Source of the DNA: Circinella minor
Lineage: Eukaryota; Mucoromycota; Mucoromycetes; Mucorales; Lichtheimiaceae
DNA length: 64,000 nt
Reading direction: 5' to 3'
Assembly (NCBI GenBank): GCA_016758965.1
Contig: JAEPRB010000110.1
Coordinates: 1 to 64,000 of the forward strand
In this document: positions 57,827-64,000 of the stretch, in pieces
How positions within the stretch are numbered: position 1 is the first letter of the stretch
Layout: every line of letters starts with the position of its first letter
Program-made: the position numbers and the translations under genes
The notes under the pieces: generated by a model
Told to the model about the DNA's origin: nothing
Databases searched by the model: none
The model's input: the letters and a program-made list of their open reading frames with translations, nothing else

Positions 57827-59141
57827 ATGTATCGGTGGGTTATCTCGCTTCTAGTTGGAACCATATTACTTGTCACTGTTTCAACTGCAGTGGAGCTCTT
57901 TGGCGACTCTCAACAATCGTTTTTCAATAACTTATTTCCAAACGCTCGTGAACAACAAAAGCATAATAATGAAAAGTCTTATCTTGAACAAGCAAACAAG
58001 CTCTTAGCTAAACACCCTGTAGTTGATACACATAACGACTTTCCAATGTAATTGTTTTTTCTTTTATTTGCTGATCGTCATGGAAAAAATATTATTTTTT
58101 CCCCCGTTATTTAATTAATTTTCCCTGTTGTTGCTTAGGTACTTGGCATTTTTAAAAGGAGGCAAAATCAATGATCTTGACTTGACTCATTTAGAGGATA
58201 GTCATACTGATATTACCAAACTTAAAGCTGGACATGTGCTTTCTCAAGTATGGTCCATTTACGCCCCTTGTGAAATGACGGAAGAAAATCAAATGCTTTT
58301 GGCATTCCAAGCTATTGACTCTATTAAACGTGTTATTGCCAAATACCCTGATTTCTTCGAATATGTCACCACTACACGCGAATTTGTCAAGGCACGACGA
58401 CATGGTAAACTTGCCAGTGCCTTGGGTTTAGAAGGCGGTCAATATATCTACAATTCATTTGCAGCATTACGTACATTTTATGACCTTGGTATTCGTTATA
58501 TGACCTTGACTCACAACTGTAATACGGATTGGAGTATTAGTTGTTGTGACCCCAACCCACCTTCGTTCGACCGATCCCTCGGTCTTACCAAATTTGGCCA
58601 TAACATTGTCAGAGAAATGAATCGGATTGGTATGATGGTGGATATATCTCATGTAGCTCATTCTACAATGCATGCAGTATTGAATACAACAAGAGCACCT
58701 GTATTATTCTCCCACTCTTCCAGTAATGCTCTTTGCCCCATTGAACGTAATGTGCCTGATAGTGTATTAAGCCGTTTGGATGAAACTGATGGTGTTGTCA
58801 TGGTGAACTTTTACAACGCATTTGTTCAATGTGATCCTAACACGCCTGCTACCTTAAATGATGTTGCCGATCATATCGAATATATTGCAAGTATTGCAGG
58901 CAGACATCGCGTTGGCTTGGGTGCGGATTATAATGGTATTGAACAGACACCTGAAGGATTGGAAGATGTTAGCAAATATCCAGATTTGTTTGCCGAATTA
59001 ATCCGTCGTGGCTGGACTAAGAAGGAGTTGAAGGGATTATCAAACGAAAACTTTTTGCGTGTATGGAAACGCGTAGAAGAAGTCAGCAAAGAGTTAAAGG
59101 ATGAACTTCCATTTGAAGAAGATATTACCATTAAAGTATAG
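57827..59141 (+). CDS. Membrane dipeptidase (peptidase family M19)
   Basis: Two exons, 57827-58047 and 58139-59141, 407 aa. M19 enzymes hydrolyse dipeptides with a two-zinc centre, usually at the cell surface or secreted. The N-terminus MYRWVISLLVGTILLVTVST is a signal peptide or membrane anchor. Metal and active-site blocks are all present: HPVVDTHNDFPM (two metal ligands), ASALGLEGGQY (bridging Glu), YMTLTHNCNTDW, MVDISHVAHSTMHAVL, VLFSHSSSNALC and VGLGADYNGI (Asp). The end (ENFLRVWKRVEEVSKELK) matches the family, with no GPI-type hydrophobic tail seen. Size fits the family. A role in peptide or glutathione-conjugate breakdown is inferred from relatives. Confidence 0.95.
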
Positions 59142-59695
59142 AGAGTCAATTTTTTTTTTATAAATTGTGTTCAGTACTTAATTTGTTATTATAAGTAGTG
59201 TCAGATTTTTTTTTCTTTCAGGAAAAAAGATAAAACTTTAAGCTATTAAGGGAATGGTAATTTGAATATGAAAGGAAGGTTTTTTTCAGTTATGGAAGGG
59301 AAAATTTTCAAGATTTTTATTAGGCAACGGAGGATTTTTTAGTTAAGAGGATAGTAATTATAAATATGAACTTAAAAAGGCAGTATTTCGTTACTTTGCC
59401 TAGTCAAGTTCGTTTGTGAGGAATTTGTTTATCCATGATGAGTGAAACTCTTAACATATTTTAATAAACATTTTGTTCATATTCAAATAAAAGGGTTTAT
59501 TCGTCAGCATCCACACTTGAACCATATGAGTTATTTAGATTCAACTATCTTTTGTTTTACTTTTTCTATTTTTGCTATTGAACACTAAGAAAGTGATACT
59601 GTACGTTTCACAGACATCTAGTTCTAAAAATTCTCCACTTGCTTTTTTTTTCTAAAAAAAAAAAAAATACATTTCTGCAAACACATTTTTTAAAC
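59142..59695. other. Spacer, no gene seen
   Basis: About 550 bp, AT-rich, between the dipeptidase and the helix-turn-helix gene, both on the plus strand. It holds the dipeptidase 3' end and the next promoter. A T run meets an A run (59643-59667) just before the next start. No coding-like sequence was found. Confidence 0.5.
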
Positions 59696-60315
59696 ATGAA
59701 CAATATTAATAAACGTAATCGCTCAATGTCGCCGATACATTCATCAGCCAGTCAATCACCACACGCGCAAAAACGTCTTCGGGATACTAATAACAATATT
59801 TCACTTACAGCAGAAGAAATGTCTTCCAGCCTTACACAGATGGAAGAAGGCATACCAACTGGAAACGTCTCAGAACTTGAGAGCACCACTTTGAGCACCA
59901 CAAGTAAGGAAGAAGCATGTTCCAATAAGAAAGGTAAATTGAAATAGCATCGTGATTTCCCATCAAATTAAGCAAAAGGACTTAGTGTACCCATTCTATA
60001 CTTCAAAATATTTTATCTGTATTTTTTTTTTGTTTGACTTTATGTGCATGTTTATTATGGTTGATTATCCGTATAGATAATGAGAATAAAGAAGATACTG
60101 TAGTGAGAAAAGCGCGCCAAAAGAAAAGAGGACCATATCAGAAAAATGATGCAAAAAAAGTGAGACAAGCATTCATGGACCTCGCATATGGAAAGTCAAA
60201 GAAACAAGCTGCTAAAGATAATGGTATAGCATATAGCACGTTTATTAGTTATGAAGATCGTTATAGGAAAACCGGCTCTTTTGAATTACGCAAAAGAGGA
60301 CCACATAAGAAATAA
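59696..60315 (+). CDS. Helix-turn-helix protein, possibly a transposase N-terminal remnant
   Basis: Two exons, 59696-59933 and 60077-60315, 158 aa. The first exon is Ser-rich and disordered. The second encodes a basic unit KARQKKRGPYQKNDAKKVRQ, then AFMDLAYGKSKKQAAKDNGI and AYSTFISYEDRYRKTG. That looks like a helix-turn-helix of the type found in transposases and Psq-like DNA-binding proteins (helix, turn KDNGIAYSTF, recognition helix). It closes with a second basic RGP block (LRKRGPHKK) and a stop. After the stop, from about 60363, more protein-like sequence appears in broken frames, so the protein may be the front part of a decayed Tc1/IS630-type transposase. Alternatively it is a free-standing small regulator. 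The gene model is sound in phase; function is uncertain. Confidence 0.5.
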
Positions 60316-61258
60316 ATTGTTAAATTAGACTTAGATTAAAACAGTATTTTTTTTGCTGAGTTATGTTCAACAGTGGTTACAATCTACAAAGAAAAGTTTG
60401 GCGATGACGATATTGGTAAAGAAAACTTGAAGTAATATGTGACATAATATCAAGACTTTTTTCCTTCCTCCTTGTGCAGCATCTATCAACAGCTCTGGAT
60501 GCTCTTTTCAAGCTCAAAAAAGTGGATATCATTATTCACAATGATGTCTCTTTCCTCATTGTCCGGATAGAACTCTTGAATCTATCACCTAAGAAGAACT
60601 TGGAAATGCTTTCTTCTTCATTCCGATTGCAGTTGTGACGATTGCCTGTGAAAATTACGTTGACAATTCCAAATATATCCCTGACACCTTTTGATGGATT
60701 GGTATATAATATATTAGTTACATAATACAATAATACACTTGGTGTTACCTATGTAGACTGACTTATAAAGGTAAGAACTGCTACTGTCAATATATTAAGG
60801 ACTCACCATAAATCTAAATGTGACATTCATGTGTGTGAATAAATAAAACGATTATCAATATATAAACTTTTGAGATGATTCAAATAAATTCACGAGCCAG
60901 TATTATAATAAATTGAAGAAAAGGAAAAAGTAAACGAATGGAGAGGAAGAAAGTTATAGTTTATAATAACTTCATTCGTCCAATTTTTTTTTCATAGTTG
61001 ATTATTGGAGTAAACGACCAAATCCCCCAACGAATTTCGGCAGAATAATATGAGCCGAAAACAAAATGCTTATATATCAAACTATTTCTCATCGTGAATT
61101 CATTGCATTATATTGTATTTGAATTTAATAGGCTGACTCTGGAAGACTTTATACTACATTCTTATTCGCCGAAACTGTAGTCCCATGCCTTCAAATATAC
61201 CTTTTCTTTTCGGCCTTCTTTTCCCTGTTTTACAACCAGCATTCCGAAAAATCAAAAG
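60316..61258 (+). other. Spacer with possible transposase remnants
   Basis: Immediately downstream of the helix-turn-helix gene, plus-strand segments read VVTIYKEKFGDDDIGKENLK and a stop (60375-60437), then TALDALFKLKKVDIIIHNDV and SFLIVRIELLNLSPKKNLEM (about 60492-60620) and another stop. They may be the eroded continuation of the transposase. The antisense frame 60730-60536 is treated as a shadow. The rest, to 61258, is AT-rich and serves as the promoter of the next gene. Confidence 0.35.
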
Positions 61259-62152
61259 ATGGCAGTCGACAATAATAATGACAATAACAATAATAACAAC
61301 AACAATGATAAAAAAAAGTATGATATAGTCAAAATTCCACCCCTTATTCGAAATTGGATCAATTGCAACGAAAAAATGTGTATAAAAGTTTGTAAACGAC
61401 CACGAATTGACGATAATGACAAGAACAAAAATAATACCAATAGCGAAATCAGACTCCCATCATTACCACCACTACCACCATCACCTCCAAAACAGCCACA
61501 AGAACCTTCTTTACAATGTGATATTGTTTGTCTAGTACGAGCAACTGAACCGTCACCATGGCAATGGAATCCTTTACGTAACTATGCAATTGTTGTCAAG
61601 AATGAAGGTATATCTCTATTATTATTTTTATTATCTACTATTCATTATTCAATGTCACTGTGTATTAAAAAGGATTATTTCTTTGAATTTATAGAATCAA
61701 ACAGGCAAGTGTTTATAAATGATAACAAAGAAAGCGAGAATTTGTTGGTTAAATTAAATCGTCAGTCATAATAATCTAACACATTGAATAATAACAGTAT
61801 TGATAAAAGAGCCGAATCAGGTTATCAGATCAATCTTGGTGAACAACTGGATAAAGTAGGAAAACAAGCAGGTCACGTTGCTCAAGTATCTTACGAAGCA
61901 TCTAAGGGATACATCGATTCTTGGAAGGATGGTACTCAAGCCTCATTTTTTCGGCGAGTTTACGAGATTAGTACAGACAAGGATCAGTTACAAATGTTGC
62001 AAGATCATGCAAAGAAAACAATTGATATATTTTGGAACGGAAATGATGGGAATAATAAGAAAAAGAAGGAGGAGGAAAATAATAATAGCAATGATAAAAG
62101 AGATGACAAAAATGACAAAGATAACAATAATAATAATAACAAAGATGATTAG
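61259..62152 (+). CDS. Unknown Asn-rich protein with a GC-AG intron
   Basis: Best model: three exons, 61259-61607, 61695-61704 and 61798-62152, 237 aa. The second exon is 10 nt and ends at GGCAAGT, a GC-type donor (AG then GCAAGT), joined to the acceptor AACAG at 61797. Without this join the frame stops soon after with KLNRQS. The protein starts with an Asn run (MAVDNNNDNNNNN), has a Pro-rich patch, then a folded-looking core (SLQCDIVCLVRATEPSPWQW, NPLRNYAIVVKN, GYQINLGEQLDKVGKQAGHV, SYEASKGYIDSWKDGTQASF) and ends in Lys/Asn/Asp repeats. I recognise no family. It is tail to tail with the lipase, 93 bp apart. The first and last exons are convincing; the join is likely. Confidence 0.6.
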
Positions 62153-62245
62153 AAAAATACCTAATAACAATAATAATAACTATTTTTATGCAACTAATAT
62201 TATTTCTATTATGCTACCAAGAAAATGGGTGATGATTAAAAAAAA
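62153..62245. terminator. Short convergent 3' spacer
   Basis: Only 93 bp separate the stop codons of two convergent genes. It is AT-rich with AATAATAATAA repeats, so the two transcripts probably overlap at their 3' ends. Confidence 0.5.
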
Positions 62246-62728
62246 TTATGATTGAACAATAATAGGGGTAGAAGAAGGTGTGGTGGAAGCGTCTTCAACT
62301 TTTCCTTCGGGGTCTTCCACGAGTATGCTGGGAACGGAAGAACAGGATGGGGAAGAGCTGGCGGTTGTAGATGATAATGATGAACGATTTTTTTTCTTTT
62401 GGCGGAGCTCTCGCATACAATCTTGTCGTACCGCCTGAAACGCATTCAGGTACGTGACAAGCATGTGATCCTCGAGACACGTCTTGGATATCAATAATTC
62501 CTCAGAAATCATGGGTGAACTTTTATGCAAGGTAAATGAAGGTGTTTCAGATGATGATAATGATGATGCTGTAGATCCGGATCGTTTTCTTAATGTCGGT
62601 TCAGAATGGCTTGATGGGAAAGAGGGGTCGGGTGATAAATATTCACTTTTTGGTCGTCGTGGTCGATTATCAAAGGAAGAAGTGGAAAATCGTGGTTGTT
62701 GTTTAGAATTGTTGCTTTTTTCACTTGC

Positions 62729-62772
<44 letters not shown>

Positions 62773-63971
62773 GTGAATCTTGTGGTGATCGACGAAATTG
62801 ATATACCTGTCCCGGTACATAAAGTAATGGATAACGAGGTTCGGAAGAATTAAAAATTTCTTGTCGTCGTGCTTCAATAATGTCAAAGCATGCTTTGCGT
62901 GCTTTTTTATCAGAGTTGAGCTTGCTACTGCCACCCATACCATCAACTGCAATCATGGCATCCATAATCAATTCTTTTGCACAACTGGCTGTACCGTAAG
63001 ATAATCGAGCCACCAAGTCATCATGACATACAAAACTATCAATATGCTCTGCGTATTTTTCACTCAAGTTCATCGAAACGGAAGCAACAGGAGCATAACT
63101 GTAACAATGGACTTCAAAATTTGGATTATCAGCCAATCGTCGAAGCTCCGGTAAATGATCAAGTACCATCATGGTCAACAATGCAGCAGTACCCGCACCA
63201 AGTGAATGTCCCGTAATGATAAAGGATGAAATAGGTCGTGTTTCGGATTTAGATTGCTCATGAACATAGTGAAAAATTTGTGGAATGATCCGTGTGAAAA
63301 ACCACTGTGCAGATGCAAGCATCCCTGCATGAACCAAACCTCCTTTCCAAGGGCGATACTCGCATACGAGATCCGTGATACAGTCGTACAAACTCCAAGT
63401 TCCTCTAATACCCAAAACAATAGCTTCATAACCACGATCAATAGCGACAAAGTAACTTGGTTGGAATACAGCACCTTTACGAAGACCATATTCGTACCCC
63501 AAAAGATCTTCTTGGGGAATTTTTAAATATCTTACAATAGCCTCCTTGTTAGATCGTGTTTTCATTACATCTAGTTATAATTATCAAAAGAGAGGATAAG
63601 ATGAGTAAGTAAATTGAAGGAGAAAAGTTTAAAGGGGGCAAGTATCAGGTTTTTTCAATCAAATCAAAATGTAACACAAACCTTTAAGGTATTTTGCATA
63701 ATCTCCAAGGTAGGACAAGCCACGCCAACCCTATTAATTGACTATACTTATTAGAATAAGGCCCCGATAAATTATTTGCATGCGTTTTACATATTAATAC
63801 CCGCTCAACAAAAAAAAAAAAATAGAAAAAGAAAAAAAAATAACGTACATAAGCAATAATGGCATGACCTAAGAAATAATTGGCTTTATCTAAAAATCTA
63901 AGATCTGTAACCTTTTCAGCTGGTGGTGATCTATATATTTCTTGGGTTGGTACGTTGCTTTCTCTCACCAT
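62246..63971 (-). CDS. Class-3 lipase (alpha/beta hydrolase, DAG-lipase-like)
   Basis: Three exons: 63971-63849, 63730-63682 and 63570-62246, giving 498 aa. It should hydrolyse acylglycerols. The lipase-3 core is clear: YFVAIDRGYEAIVLGIRGTW, CITDLVCEY, VHAGMLASAQWF, then SFIITGHSLGAGTAALLTMM with nucleophile Ser180, and CYSYAPVASVSMN, FVCHDDLVARLS (likely catalytic Asp). A histidine near LISKTCLEDHMLVTYLNAF would complete the triad. This pattern fits sn-1 diacylglycerol lipase-type proteins, but no N-terminal membrane segments are present. Between the Asp and His is a long Ser-rich insertion, with a Ser run encoded by a GAT/ATC microsatellite (about 62731-62773 on the plus strand). Upstream sequence beyond the window could add exons, though MVRESNVPTQ is a good start. 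A complete gene is likely. Confidence 0.9.
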
Positions 63972-64000
63972 TATGTCATAAAAACAAATTAAAGGAAGTA
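63972..64000. other. Window edge, promoter side of the lipase gene
   Basis: The last 29 bases lie upstream of the lipase start and contain nothing more that can be judged. Confidence 0.5.

Noticed and set aside
43822..63971. A lipid-metabolism gene cluster (ceramidase, acyl-CoA synthetase, class-3 lipase)
   Set aside because: The genes are interspersed with unrelated ones on both strands, have separate promoters and are general housekeeping functions; chance proximity is the simpler reading.
1..64000. CRISPR arrays, tRNA or rRNA genes
   Set aside because: I saw no spaced direct repeats and no sequence folding as a tRNA or matching rRNA; the eukaryotic setting also argues against CRISPR. A covariance-model scan could still find a tRNA I missed.

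Overview
This window is nuclear DNA from a filamentous fungus, most probably an early-diverging zygomycete of the Mucorales (Mucoromycota). The grounds are an AT-rich base composition, very frequent poly-T/poly-A runs, many short phase-consistent GT-AG introns (about 45-150 nt), monocistronic genes on both strands, a fungal lysine-biosynthesis gene (homoaconitase) and a fungal-type G-gamma with a CC-containing CaaX end. The genus was not determined. Exon boundaries were built by hand from splice consensus and reading-frame phase; every multi-exon model below closes in frame from ATG to stop.

Layout. 0.3-2.0 kb: an orphan seven-membrane-segment protein (-). 5.2-8.2 kb: ERV46/ERGIC3 cargo receptor (-) and NTAQ1 N-terminal glutamine amidase (-). 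8.2-14.0 kb: a gene-poor stretch holding a frameshifted pseudogene of a protein family I recall from Mucorales. 14.0-21.2 kb: a small mitochondrion-like protein (+), lipin/phosphatidate phosphatase (-), mitochondrial transcription factor B (+). 22.5-27.2 kb: complex I NDUFB4/B15 (-), homoaconitase LYS4 (-), G-protein gamma (+). 29.9-31.4 kb: glutaredoxin-like protein (-) and an unknown basic protein (-). 32.7-40.3 kb: PEX5 (+), EME1 (-), HSD10-type dehydrogenase (-). 41.1-47.3 kb: Nudix protein (-), CTR-like copper transporter (+), neutral ceramidase (+). 48.8-53.0 kb: Nup49/NUP58 FG nucleoporin (-) and a WW-domain protein (-). 54.6-60.3 kb: long-chain acyl-CoA synthetase (+), M19 dipeptidase (+), helix-turn-helix protein next to likely transposase debris (+). 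61.3-64.0 kb: Asn-rich unknown protein (+) and class-3 lipase (-).

The genes are ordinary dispersed housekeeping genes, not an operon or a biosynthetic cluster. Themes recur: lipid turnover (lipin, ceramidase, acyl-CoA synthetase, class-3 lipase, HSD10), mitochondrial function (mtTFB, NDUFB4, LYS4, HSD10, possibly the 104-aa protein) and trafficking or import (ERV46, PEX5, Nup49). I found no convincing new multi-gene system. The points most worth following are an EME1 whose first exon encodes a CUE-like domain followed by a SUMO-interaction-like motif, a PEX5 with nine WxxxF motifs, a 5-nt coding first exon in Nup49, a probable GC-AG intron next to a 10-nt exon, and several decayed coding segments in the gene-poor gaps.
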